Virus record (IMG/VR): IMGVR_UViG_3300044680_000035
Coordinates: 1-24,258 of that record
Reading direction: 5' to 3' (one strand)
Source of the DNA: a virus
DNA: 24,258 nucleotides
Position 1 is the first letter of the stretch, and each line of letters opens with the position of its first letter. This document shows, piece by piece, positions 13,971 to 21,133 of this stretch. The position numbers and the translations under genes were made by a program. A model generated the notes under the pieces. It was not told the origin of the DNA and did not search any database. It was given only the letters and a program-made list of their open reading frames with translations.

Positions 13971-15574
13971 GCAACATCGCGACCTACGGCGGTTCCTCGG
14001 GTTCCTCGACGCCTACCTCTAATGCAGGAACGTCGGGGGACTTCCCGATGGGCAGCCCCGTTTCGGTCACTGCTTCGCAGATTCAGGGGATGAGCCCGTC
14101 GGCGTTCTTCGCGGAGTACAAGATTTCCTCGACGGACGAGGCGCTGTACCTCGACAAATCGGGGGGTTTGAACGCCAACGCCGCCGACCTCGTATGGTAC
14201 CAATCTCTAGGCCAAGGTGATCGTCAGACCCTCCAGCAAGGGATGGTGACCGCTGGCTATCTCCCCGCTGGCGACGCCAACGGGCTCGCGAGTCCCACGT
14301 CACTCTCGGCCTTCCAAGCCCTCATGGGCTTCACGACTTCCGTGTGGGGCCCGGGAACGGTCTCGAACTACATCGACTCCGTTGGTGGCGGAATAGCGGG
14401 GCTCCAGAACCAAATCTCGGCCAACCTCACCAAGGCTCAAGAGGATGCGACCCAACCGATAGTTGCCGAAGTCGAGAACCCAACGACGCTCTCAGCCGAC
14501 ATCACCGCCGCCTTTGAAACGGCTTTGGGTTATTCCCCTGACCAGGCCCAAATAAGTTCGTTCATCAACCAAGTCCAAGGCCAAGACACCCAATACGCCG
14601 AAGCTCCCAGGACCGAAGCCCAGCAGCAGATAGACCTCGCCCACTCCGAGGAATCTGCCCTCAACAAGTTAGGCCCGGACGGAATCGATACCGTCATCCA
14701 GGCCTACCAAGCAGCCGTGTCTGGGACGAAGATGCCAGGGGCAGGGACGATGCAGGGGCCGCAAATCGGCAACGTGCCTTCCGGGATGCCCAACCAATTC
14801 CCCACCCCTGGAACCCAGATGCCAGCCGGGAGCGGCGCACGGATACAGGGCCAGAACGAGGTCGGTTTCAACACCCTGCCGACTCAGAAGACGACGAACC
14901 AGATCGTCCCGGCTGGTGGTCTGGAAGGGTTCCTGACTTCGGGACACATGGGGGTCGACCAGAAAGAGACCACCTACCAGCAGCGCCCCGGTGGCATTGC
15001 GCCATCGCTGCCAGCCGGTAGTAACACCACCCCGACCTACGGGGGCCTCTACGCGCTATCCGCCAAGGACTGGAAGGAGGCCCAGTCTGACTACGCCCCC
15101 GCCAAGAAGTACTCGACTCCCGGCGCGGCGCCACAGTCGGTCCAGTTAGGTGCCTTTTCCGCGGTCCTCCAGGCCGCCTACGACTCGACCGGCTCGTGGT
15201 CCAAGGCGGTCTCTTCGATTGCTTCCGGCAGCCCTTTCGGGACGGCGGAAGGCACGCATCTCTCGGCCTTTGGCGATCAGGTCGCAAGTGAAGTGAACAA
15301 CCAAATCGAGGCCGTCCAGTACCAGGTCAACAACGACACCGTGACGACGAAAGTAAGCGCCCCCGACGCTGTAGCCGAGGCTGACCTAGCAGCCAAGCAG
15401 TCCGACCCCACGGGTTACTACGCCGCTCAGGACGCCAGCTGGGGTTCAGTCCTAAATAAGATGCTCTCAGGGACCCCTGACATGTACGACCAGACGACCT
15501 CGGACACCTTCACCGGACCGGTCCAGGCCCAGGCCGACACCCAGCCCGCGATGGCTTCGACAGGGACGATATGA
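13967..15574 (+). CDS. Large virion protein with repeat-like binding modules (535 aa)
   Basis: The N-terminus is Ser/Gly/Thr-rich. Residues 70-115 read WYQSLGQGDRQTLQQGMVTA, then GYL, and end SPTSLSAFQALMGF, like the short helical modules found in actinophage structural proteins and reminiscent of peptidoglycan-binding repeats. A second helical module (SADITAAFETALGYSPDQAQ) and a Pro/Gly/Met-rich linker follow, then a C-terminal helical region. The GTG at 13967 forms a GTGA with the preceding stop; a TTG nine bases earlier is a weaker choice. It belongs to a run of four consecutive large virion genes joined by overlaps. Confidence 0.7.
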   Translation: MSNIATYGGSSGSSTPTSNAGTSGDFPMGSPVSVTASQIQGMSPSAFFAEYKISSTDEALYLDKSGGLNANAADLVWYQSLGQGDRQTLQQGMVTAGYLPAGDANGLASPTSLSAFQALMGFTTSVWGPGTVSNYIDSVGGGIAGLQNQISANLTKAQEDATQPIVAEVENPTTLSADITAAFETALGYSPDQAQISSFINQVQGQDTQYAEAPRTEAQQQIDLAHSEESALNKLGPDGIDTVIQAYQAAVSGTKMPGAGTMQGPQIGNVPSGMPNQFPTPGTQMPAGSGARIQGQNEVGFNTLPTQKTTNQIVPAGGLEGFLTSGHMGVDQKETTYQQRPGGIAPSLPAGSNTTPTYGGLYALSAKDWKEAQSDYAPAKKYSTPGAAPQSVQLGAFSAVLQAAYDSTGSWSKAVSSIASGSPFGTAEGTHLSAFGDQVASEVNNQIEAVQYQVNNDTVTTKVSAPDAVAEADLAAKQSDPTGYYAAQDASWGSVLNKMLSGTPDMYDQTTSDTFTGPVQAQADTQPAMASTGTI

Positions 15575-17247
15575 CCGCCCCCGCTCAGGTAACCGCCTTC
15601 GCCGAAGGGGTCATCAAGGACCTCGGGGCTCCTGTAAATTCCGCCACGATCACCGCCTTCGAGACCTGGCTGGCCAATGAACAAGGTTCCAACTGGTCGG
15701 CCTTCGAGAACAACAAAGGCAACCCGCTAGGAATCCAAACCCCCCAGGCCCAGGCTGCGGGCAACGCCGGGAACATGGCCGAAGGGATAAAGCTCACGGC
15801 CCAGGAACTACTGACGAACCCCGACTACAAGGAGATTGTCGCCACGTTCAAGCAGGGCGACAACACCACGGCGATGGAGACGGCCATCATGAACTCCGCC
15901 TGGTCCGGGGGGGAGTACGCCAAGAAAGGTTTAGCGAACTTCCAGGCCGCCCCTACTGGGGAGACCACAGGCGAGCCGGGGGCCGTCAACATCCCCTCTC
16001 AGCCCGAGGCCCAACCTATCGCCGGAGCAGATATCAAGGACTTCTACGGCTACGACCTCTCCCCCTGGGCGAACACCCCGGATGACCTCGGCAAGATGGA
16101 GAACGCCATTAAGCAGTACGTCATCGACCCGAAGTACAAGGCGACCATCGACAACAAACTCACCACGGAATACGGCTATCAGACGAATTGGTGGAAGAAC
16201 ATTCCCGAAGTGAACGCGGTGATGATTTACGCAGCTACCTCGTTGGACCCCTCGAATCCCACGCAACAGAATGAGTTTCAAAGTCTCTTGGCCCAGACGA
16301 ACTGGTGGAAGACCACCACCTCCAACGGTAGATACTGGGATGAGGCCTATGGGACGAACGGACAGAACGGGACCGACCCCGCCCAAGCCCAACAAGCGCT
16401 CCAGAACGCCCAGGAGAAAGTCCTGGCCGACGCGAACCAAATCGGCGTGACGCTCTCCAAGCAGGAGTTAGACGCAATCGCCCTGACCTACGCGAAGAAC
16501 AACTACGTCGCCTCGGGCTCATTCGGTAGCGCCTCGGGGACGGCGGCGGAGTGGCTGGACCAGGCGATTGTCGACACCCTGGAGAACATACAGGGCCAGA
16601 AAATCGGGAAGATTCCCACAGACTTCTCCACACTCGCCGCGGGCCAGACCCAGTTCGGCTTAGACACCCAAGGCCAACCCACCTCTACCGGAACGACCCC
16701 CACAGGACTAACCGGAATCGCGGCGGAACTCTACTCCGGGTTTCAGAACATCGCCCAGCAGTACCTCATGTACAACCCGTCCAATCCCTCGGGTTCTCTC
16801 TTGACCCAGCAGAGCCTGTTGAACCAAGTCGAAAAGTCCCTCCAGAACTACACCGGGACCGGGTCGAGTTTCGGATCGTCGAACCTGATTGCCGGGGCTG
16901 AGGCCGACTTCACCCAGCAGATGATGACCCAGGCCGCCCAGATGTACCCGTCACTCGCGGCAAGTATCCAAGCCGGGGTCACCCCCCAGGCCTACGTCCA
17001 GCCGTACCAGTCAGCCATAGGTTCCATGCTCGGCATTGACCCCGCTTCGATCAACTTCACCACCCCCCAATGGAACTGGGTCATCGCGACGCCTTCGGCC
17101 AACGGCACCAAGCAGGCCCTTACGCTCGACCAAGTGCAGCAGAAGTTAGCCACCACCCCCATGTTCGACCAGTCCAACAACGCCCAGCAGATGGCGACTG
17201 ACGTGACGACGACATTGGACAAAAGTTTCGGATTCGGCGGCTCATGA
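15571..17247 (+). CDS. Virion protein with N-terminal cell-wall hydrolase-like domain (558 aa)
   Basis: Residues 8-120 look like the lysozyme/transglycosylase-like domain of actinophage lysins. It opens FAEGVIKDLGAPVNSATITA, then FETWLANEQG with a candidate catalytic Glu (E37). The NNKGNPLGIQT loop, AEGIKLTAQELL helix and YKEIVATFKQGDN segment follow, ending in SAWSGGEY. The middle carries two TNWWK segments (about 210-250), and the C-terminal half is Gln-rich and helical. Such a domain in a structural operon would cut peptidoglycan locally while DNA enters the cell. The family call is from pattern memory, and E37 is a guess. Start and stop both form ATGA overlaps with the neighbours. Confidence 0.72.
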   Translation: MTAPAQVTAFAEGVIKDLGAPVNSATITAFETWLANEQGSNWSAFENNKGNPLGIQTPQAQAAGNAGNMAEGIKLTAQELLTNPDYKEIVATFKQGDNTTAMETAIMNSAWSGGEYAKKGLANFQAAPTGETTGEPGAVNIPSQPEAQPIAGADIKDFYGYDLSPWANTPDDLGKMENAIKQYVIDPKYKATIDNKLTTEYGYQTNWWKNIPEVNAVMIYAATSLDPSNPTQQNEFQSLLAQTNWWKTTTSNGRYWDEAYGTNGQNGTDPAQAQQALQNAQEKVLADANQIGVTLSKQELDAIALTYAKNNYVASGSFGSASGTAAEWLDQAIVDTLENIQGQKIGKIPTDFSTLAAGQTQFGLDTQGQPTSTGTTPTGLTGIAAELYSGFQNIAQQYLMYNPSNPSGSLLTQQSLLNQVEKSLQNYTGTGSSFGSSNLIAGAEADFTQQMMTQAAQMYPSLAASIQAGVTPQAYVQPYQSAIGSMLGIDPASINFTTPQWNWVIATPSANGTKQALTLDQVQQKLATTPMFDQSNNAQQMATDVTTTLDKSFGFGGS

Positions 17248-18440
17248 CTAGCACCTTCGACTGGACCTACGACCCAAATAATCCGACCGGGCTTCTGAAC
17301 ACGTCCCAAATCCAGAACGCCCCCACTCAGGGGACGGGAACTGGCCAAACCGTGAACGGTGTCCCTACTGGCGAGCCGGTCGCCTCCGGCGCCCCTCAGA
17401 AGACACCGGCTGCCCCAACACCATCGGGGACCAACGACCCCGGGTTCCAGTGGACCTACGACCCAAATAATCCGACCGGGCTCCTGAACCCGACAGCCGC
17501 CAACGCCGCAGCAAATCAAAGCGCCACAGCGACAATCGACGCCTGGGCTCAGTCCGTTGGTTTAGGTTCCCTTTCGGGGTGGATCAACCAGCAGTACCAG
17601 ACCTTGGCGGGTCAGGGGATGGACGCCACCGACATCGCCAACACCATCGAGACGACCATCAACACCGCCCCCGGTTTCGACGCCTTGCTCCCTGGCTACA
17701 ACCTGCGTATCACCAACGGCTACACCAACACCGACCCCAACACCGGAGCAGGGATCGCGGGCTACATGGCCTACGTCCAACAAGTCCAAGCGATGGCCGA
17801 GACCGCTGGATTAGTACCTGGGACCATCACCCTGGCCGACATCGGCCAGTCCTGGGCCAATGACGTGTCGACGAACGAACTCAGTGACCGGATAACCACC
17901 GAGTACACGAACGCGATAAACGCCCAACCGGCGATCCAGGCCGAACTCGTCAACTACGGCTACACCAACAGCCTTTCACCAGGTCAACTCGCGAGTTACT
18001 ACCTGAACCCCGACAACACGGTTTCGACCTTGCAGCAGCAGTTCAACTCCGCCGTCGCTGGAGGGGAAGGGACGCTGACCGGCTTCGGGGAAATAGGAAA
18101 ATCCCAGGCCTACGCGTTACAGGCGTTCTTGTCCAACGGCGGTCAGAACAACCTCTCAACCGGTCAGGCGGCGAACTTCTTCTCGGGCCAACTCGGCAAC
18201 GGACTCAACTCAATCGCGGCGATGGCGAACGCCGGGTTCGAGCAGGCCCAACTCGGAACGGCTCAGAACGGTCCCGGCACGGTGACCCAATCACAACTTC
18301 TCGGAGCCGCTGAGGGCAACGCTGCGGCCTTGGCTGCTACCCAACGCGCCGCGCAGACCCGCGCTGCCCCGGGGTTGGGTGGTGGTGGGTTCACTGCGGA
18401 TCAGTCAGGCGTGGCTGGCGTAGGATACGGCAACTCCTAG
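17244..18440 (+). CDS. Virion protein with duplicated WTYDPNNPTGLLN motif (398 aa)
   Basis: The N-terminal 85 residues hold two copies of WTYDPNNPTGLLN (residues 7-19 and 70-82) separated by a Pro/Thr linker. A helical region rich in Ala, Gln and Asn then runs to a Gly-rich C-terminus (GLGGGGFTADQSGVAGVGYG). The first seven codons closely resemble those of the 1487-aa gene (MTSTFDW against MTSTLDS). It is the last gene of the large-protein run and probably an internal or channel protein; no enzyme motif is visible. Its ATG overlaps the previous stop (ATGA). Confidence 0.7.
   Translation: MTSTFDWTYDPNNPTGLLNTSQIQNAPTQGTGTGQTVNGVPTGEPVASGAPQKTPAAPTPSGTNDPGFQWTYDPNNPTGLLNPTAANAAANQSATATIDAWAQSVGLGSLSGWINQQYQTLAGQGMDATDIANTIETTINTAPGFDALLPGYNLRITNGYTNTDPNTGAGIAGYMAYVQQVQAMAETAGLVPGTITLADIGQSWANDVSTNELSDRITTEYTNAINAQPAIQAELVNYGYTNSLSPGQLASYYLNPDNTVSTLQQQFNSAVAGGEGTLTGFGEIGKSQAYALQAFLSNGGQNNLSTGQAANFFSGQLGNGLNSIAAMANAGFEQAQLGTAQNGPGTVTQSQLLGAAEGNAAALAATQRAAQTRAAPGLGGGGFTADQSGVAGVGYGNS
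17262..17300 (+). repeat. 39-bp in-frame direct repeat, copy 1
   Basis: The 39 bases encoding WTYDPNNPTGLLN recur at 17451-17489 with one silent difference (CTT against CTC). The offset of 189 bases is a multiple of three. Confidence 0.9.
17451..17489 (+). repeat. 39-bp in-frame direct repeat, copy 2
   Basis: This second copy of the repeat at 17262-17300 matches 38 of 39 bases. The near identity at DNA level points to a recent duplication or to conversion between the copies. Confidence 0.9.
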
Positions 18441-18458
18441 CCTCTCGGCTGAAACGCA

Positions 18459-18472
18459 GGGCGCTTGCGCCC
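18459..18472 (+). terminator. Hairpin at the end of the large virion operon
   Basis: GGGCGC-TT-GCGCCC is a perfect short inverted repeat 18 nt after the stop of the 398-aa gene. No U-run follows directly, the nearest being about 40 nt on, so termination is plausible but not certain. It would separate the large-protein transcript from the capsid transcript. Confidence 0.4.
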
Positions 18473-18539
18473 GAGTACCGGCGTAGCCGCTGTGAAGAAC
18501 TCGCTGGGACTTTTTCACTATTTTTTAGTCGACCTTGCC

Positions 18540-18605
18540 TGTGGATAACCAGTAGTAAAACCTGTTGATTTCTTGTGGATAACCCTGTGCATAACTTGTG
18601 GATAA
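18540..18605 (-). promoter_or_regulatory. Cluster of four DnaA boxes
   Basis: TGTGGATAA, the reverse of the DnaA box TTATCCACA, occurs at 18540-18548, 18574-18582 and 18597-18605. TGTGCATAA (box TTATGCACA) lies at 18586-18594. All four fit TTATNCACA and point the same way. The last three start 12 and 11 bp apart, about one helical turn, and the first is 34 bp (about three turns) away. TAGTAA directly after the first box resembles the DnaA-trio of bacterial origins, and T-rich DNA lies just before it. This is the layout of a DnaA-dependent origin or a DnaA-controlled promoter. Confidence 0.8.
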
Positions 18606-18613
18606 CTTGGTGC

Positions 18614-18643
18614 TTGACAGAAGGATATCCGTGTGCTTAGATT
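18614..18643 (+). promoter_or_regulatory. Promoter for scaffold and capsid genes
   Basis: A perfect TTGACA -35 hexamer (18614-18619) is followed after 18 nt by TAGATT (18638-18643), which fits the actinobacterial TANNNT -10 pattern. It starts 8 nt after the last DnaA box, so bound DnaA would sit directly upstream of RNA polymerase. The expected start near 18650 gives a leader of about 145 nt. Confidence 0.6.
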
Positions 18644-18660
18644 CCAATTGACGTAGACGC

Positions 18661-18686
18661 CTCGGTGTCGCTAGACGCGACCTGAG
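18661..18686 (+). other. Leader hairpin upstream of the scaffold gene
   Basis: CTCGGTGTCGC, loop TAGAC, GCGACCTGAG folds into a stem of ten pairs with one wobble and one bulged T. It lies in the presumed 5' leader about 110 nt before the scaffold start. It could stabilise the transcript or regulate it; no U-run follows, so it is not an ordinary terminator. Confidence 0.4.
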
Positions 18687-18795
18687 TGTGCGCGTCGCTG
18701 CCGTTGGATTGAGCCGCCCCTCACCAACGTGATTCCCGGGCGAGTCCATTTCGGAACTCCACGCGTTTCCACGTGTGCAAACAAAAGGAAAAGAA

Positions 18796-19281
18796 ATGCC
18801 AGAAGACGTTGAAGTCCTGACCACCGATGAACTGAAGTTGCCGAATGAAGTCCAAGCGCAACTCCGGATCGCCCGAAAGAGCGAGAAGGAGAACGAGGCC
18901 CTGAAAGCCCAGATAACGCAAATGGAGCGACACTCAGCAATCTTGGCCGCGGGGGTTCCGGAACACCCAGCACGAGAAGTTGTCTTCGCGAACTACGACG
19001 GTCCGCTCGACGGGGACTCAATCCGAGCCCACGCCGAGAAGATGGGGATCGTGGCTCAAGAGAGTGCGACACAGGTTACGCCTCAAGAGCAAGAAGCGCA
19101 GCGACAGATTCTCAACGCGGGTGGTGGAAGCCCACCCTCATCAGGTGATATCGACCTCGCAGTTGCCCTACGAAACGCCAAATCTCAAGCAGAGGTCATG
19201 GCGATTGTCAGAGAAGTATCAGGGAACCCGGGGTTCAGGAGCCGCGACGGTCTGATTGGAGAAATGCCACCGCCGATTTGA
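18796..19281 (+). CDS. Capsid scaffolding protein (161 aa)
   Basis: This protein directs shell assembly and is removed before DNA packaging. The layout is typical: an acidic N-terminus, a coiled-coil (about residues 18-46, QAQLRIARKSEKENEALKAQ), then AAGVPEHPAREVVFANYDGP (51-70) with LDGDSIRAHAEKMGI. Actinophage scaffolds share the AG.P.HPAR....YDG.LD...I...A pattern. The gene sits directly before the capsid gene. The ATG at 18796 is chosen over an upstream GTG (18775) because AAAGGAAAAGAA lies just before it. No protease domain is visible. Confidence 0.85.
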   Translation: MPEDVEVLTTDELKLPNEVQAQLRIARKSEKENEALKAQITQMERHSAILAAGVPEHPAREVVFANYDGPLDGDSIRAHAEKMGIVAQESATQVTPQEQEAQRQILNAGGGSPPSSGDIDLAVALRNAKSQAEVMAIVREVSGNPGFRSRDGLIGEMPPPI

Positions 19282-19293
19282 GCTAGGAGGCTC
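19280..19293 (+). promoter_or_regulatory. Shine-Dalgarno in a hairpin loop before the capsid gene
   Basis: AGGAGG (19285-19290), the strongest ribosome-binding sequence in the window, lies mainly in the loop of GAGC-TAGGAG-GCTC, 7 nt before the capsid ATG. The 4-bp stem begins on the scaffold stop codon. Presentation of the site in a loop would suit very high capsid translation. Confidence 0.5.
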
Positions 19294-19297
19294 GTAA

Positions 19298-20308
19298 ATG
19301 GCTTACACCACCACCGGGACAGTTGACTACGTACAGACCGCGTACGACATGCTGGCCTACTACGCCCTGCGTCCGGAGTTGTACTTCGACCAGGTAGCGG
19401 ACATCAAGCCAACCAACCAGTCGATGGCCGGTTCGTCGGTTGTCTTCAACATCCAAAACGACCTCGCGCTGGCGACGACCTCGTTGAACGAGTCGACCGA
19501 CATCACCCCGGTCGCTCTCACGTCCTCGCAGGTCACCCTGACCCTCGCTGAGTACGGTGGCGGCACGATTTCGACGGCCCAGGTCCGCGCGGAATCCTTC
19601 GTCTCGATTGACGAAGTGCAAGCGAATGCCGTCGGCTACTGGGCCGGTAGGACAGTGGACGAGTTGGCGAAGATTCAACTCCAAGGCGGGACGAACGTCA
19701 ACTACTCCGCCGGTCCTGGTGTGACCGTGGGCACCGCGGGTCAGCCCCCGACCGCGCGCAACCAGATCACCCCACTGGACACGTTTAGGGCCTATGACGT
19801 TCGCTACAACGTCTCAGCCCTGAAGCGCAACAACGTCCCCGGCTACGGTGGGTACTACCTCACCTTCATCCACCCCGACGTGGCCTTCGACCTCTGGATG
19901 GAATCGGGCAACCAGGCCCTCATCGCCCCGCACATCTACTCCGCACCGGACGAGGTGTTCAAGGGCGAAATCGGCTCTTTTGCGGGCGCGAGGTTCATCG
20001 AGACCCCGACCGCTCCGCTGTTCGCGGACGCCGGTTCCTCGACCACGGACACCGATGTCTACGGCACGCTGTTCCTTGGTCGCCAAGCCCTGGCAAAGGT
20101 CTGGGCGATGAAGGACGGCAACGGCCCGCACCCCGTTCTGGTCATGGGTCCGATCACTGACTACCTGCGTCGGTTCCAGCCGCTTGGGTTCAAGTGGCTT
20201 GGGCAATACGGCGTGTTCCGTTCGGCCTCCATCTGGCGTCAAGAGTCGGCTTCGTCTATCGGTCAGAACACGGCCGCAGGCACCGACACCCCGGCAGAAG
20301 ACCTCTAA
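19298..20308 (+). CDS. Major capsid protein, N4-gp56-type HK97 fold (336 aa)
   Basis: This is the main shell subunit. Diagnostic segments are GSSVVFNIQNDLALATTSLN (45-64), then ESTDITPVALTSSQVTLTLA and EYGGGTISTAQV, matching the N4 gp56-like family. That family shows a LTEG.T..P..LT....T.TL..YG pattern. Later come a DELAKIQLQGGTNV helix/loop and a C-terminal domain with LTFIHPDVAFDLW, FAGARFIETPTAPL and LGRQALAKVWAM. It follows scaffold by 16 nt with a near-ideal ribosome-binding site, and a strong hairpin follows it. The length is normal for the family. Confidence 0.92.
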   Translation: MAYTTTGTVDYVQTAYDMLAYYALRPELYFDQVADIKPTNQSMAGSSVVFNIQNDLALATTSLNESTDITPVALTSSQVTLTLAEYGGGTISTAQVRAESFVSIDEVQANAVGYWAGRTVDELAKIQLQGGTNVNYSAGPGVTVGTAGQPPTARNQITPLDTFRAYDVRYNVSALKRNNVPGYGGYYLTFIHPDVAFDLWMESGNQALIAPHIYSAPDEVFKGEIGSFAGARFIETPTAPLFADAGSSTTDTDVYGTLFLGRQALAKVWAMKDGNGPHPVLVMGPITDYLRRFQPLGFKWLGQYGVFRSASIWRQESASSIGQNTAAGTDTPAEDL

Positions 20309-20312
20309 ACGT

Positions 20313-20343
20313 AGCGGGGCACCCACCGACCGGGTGCCCCGCT
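20313..20343 (+). terminator. Strong hairpin after the capsid gene
   Basis: AGCGGGGCACCC and GGGTGCCCCGCT form a perfect 12-bp stem with a 7-nt loop, starting 4 nt after the capsid stop. No U-run follows. It could be a partial terminator that lowers expression of the downstream genes, or a 3' stabiliser of the capsid message. Confidence 0.65.
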
Positions 20344-20362
20344 CTACACCGAAAGGAACGAG

Positions 20363-20698
20363 ATGCCTGCTTGCCCCAGTTGTGGACGTGGAGACCTCAT
20401 GTCGGTCCAGGTCCGCACGCACCAGTGTCTGGCCTGCGGAGCGATCACCAACGAAGACGGCACACCGTTGGTCACTCAAGCCAAAACGCCGCCTTTGTCC
20501 AACATCGGCGCACCGGTAGTGGAACTGGGAGAACCGGCCGAGGTCGTTAACGCCCCCGCTCAAGAGCCCCAGGAAGTCGAGCCTGAGGAAACTACTGAGG
20601 AAGTCGAGCCTGAGGAAGAGGACCCCGTTGAACTGCCGGTCGACCTCTCAAGCCTGAGTGACGACCAGAAGGAAGCCCTGCGAGAGGCGCTGAACTGA
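20363..20698 (+). CDS. Zinc ribbon fused to an acidic tail (111 aa)
   Basis: The N-terminus holds C4-x2-C7 (CPSCG) and C22-x2-C25 (CLACG), a classic zinc ribbon. The middle is Pro/Glu-rich with the repeat EEVEPEE. It ends in a short helix (LSSLSDDQKEALREAL). Acidic, low-complexity proteins beside the capsid gene are often minor head proteins, but the ribbon is unusual there, so the role is open. GAAAGGAACGAG precedes the ATG. Confidence 0.75.
   Translation: MPACPSCGRGDLMSVQVRTHQCLACGAITNEDGTPLVTQAKTPPLSNIGAPVVELGEPAEVVNAPAQEPQEVEPEETTEEVEPEEEDPVELPVDLSSLSDDQKEALREALN
20571..20617 (+). repeat. 20-bp direct repeat pair in the acidic tail
   Basis: AGGAAGTCGAGCCTGAGGAA occurs at 20571-20590 and again at 20598-20617 without a mismatch, 27 bp (nine codons) apart. 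It encodes the duplicated EVEPEE segment of the 111-aa protein and is a likely site of length variation. Confidence 0.9.
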
Positions 20699-20699
20699 G

Positions 20700-20873
20700 A
20701 TGGCCATCAAAATCAACCCGGCCAATAAGGGAAAGTACACTGCGAGGGCCAAGGCGAACGGCAACTCTGTTCAAGAGCAGGCCAAGAAGGATTTGGCCCC
20801 CGGGTCGAAGGCGAGCCCTACAGTGAAGAAGCGGGCAAATTTTGCGCGCAACGCAAAAAAGTGGGGTAAGTGA
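20700..20873 (+). CDS. Small basic head-region protein, KGKYTARAKANG type (57 aa)
   Basis: The chain starts MAIKINPANKGKYTARAKAN and ends KKRANFARNAKKWGK. It resembles a small, very basic protein family found near capsid genes of many phages (INPANKGKFTAKAKAAG.SVQE...ANFARNA.KW), recalled from pattern. The charge suggests contact with DNA or with acidic capsid proteins. The ATG starts 2 nt after the previous stop and its stop overlaps the next start (TGATG). Confidence 0.8.
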   Translation: MAIKINPANKGKYTARAKANGNSVQEQAKKDLAPGSKASPTVKKRANFARNAKKWGK

Positions 20874-21133
20874 TGGCTGAAGGCGTCCCGATGACCAATG
20901 ACACATCAACCACAGGCTCACGGCTCCCGGCTGAAGTTCCGTGGAGCGGGGCTCAGTCTGGGTTAGGGCTGAAGCCCGACCTCGAAGCAGTGGCAGGCTT
21001 GTCCGAAATCCCCGGTATCTACGACCGACCCGCGAAAGCGCAAGGATTCGATGCACAGTTCGATGACGGTCTGATTGCCGAAGGTAGGATGGACGGCGAA
21101 GTAGACACCGAGAGGGACATTCCATGGATTTGA
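20873..21133 (+). CDS. Hypothetical acidic protein (86 aa)
   Basis: I do not recognise this protein. It is rich in Gly, Pro and Asp, contains the motif PGIYDRPAKAQGFDAQFDDG, and has little predicted helix. The ATG at 20873 overlaps the preceding stop as TGATG and is preferred to a GTG one codon earlier. It overlaps the next gene by 10 nt. Its place after the capsid gene suggests a minor head component. Confidence 0.6.
   Translation: MAEGVPMTNDTSTTGSRLPAEVPWSGAQSGLGLKPDLEAVAGLSEIPGIYDRPAKAQGFDAQFDDGLIAEGRMDGEVDTERDIPWI

Larger units (their letters stand above)
18441..18795. other. Gene-free control region before scaffold and capsid genes
   Basis: This 355-nt stretch contains, in order: a hairpin after the large-protein operon, two T-runs (18511-18515, 18521-18526), four DnaA boxes, a TTGACA promoter, a leader hairpin and the scaffold ribosome-binding site. 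I found no coding frame with a ribosome-binding site. It is the only long gap in the structural operon. Confidence 0.8.

Noticed and set aside
19814-20563. 249-codon minus-strand frame opposite the capsid gene
   Set aside because: It crosses the capsid gene, the strong hairpin and the next gene start; the composition is that of a shadow.
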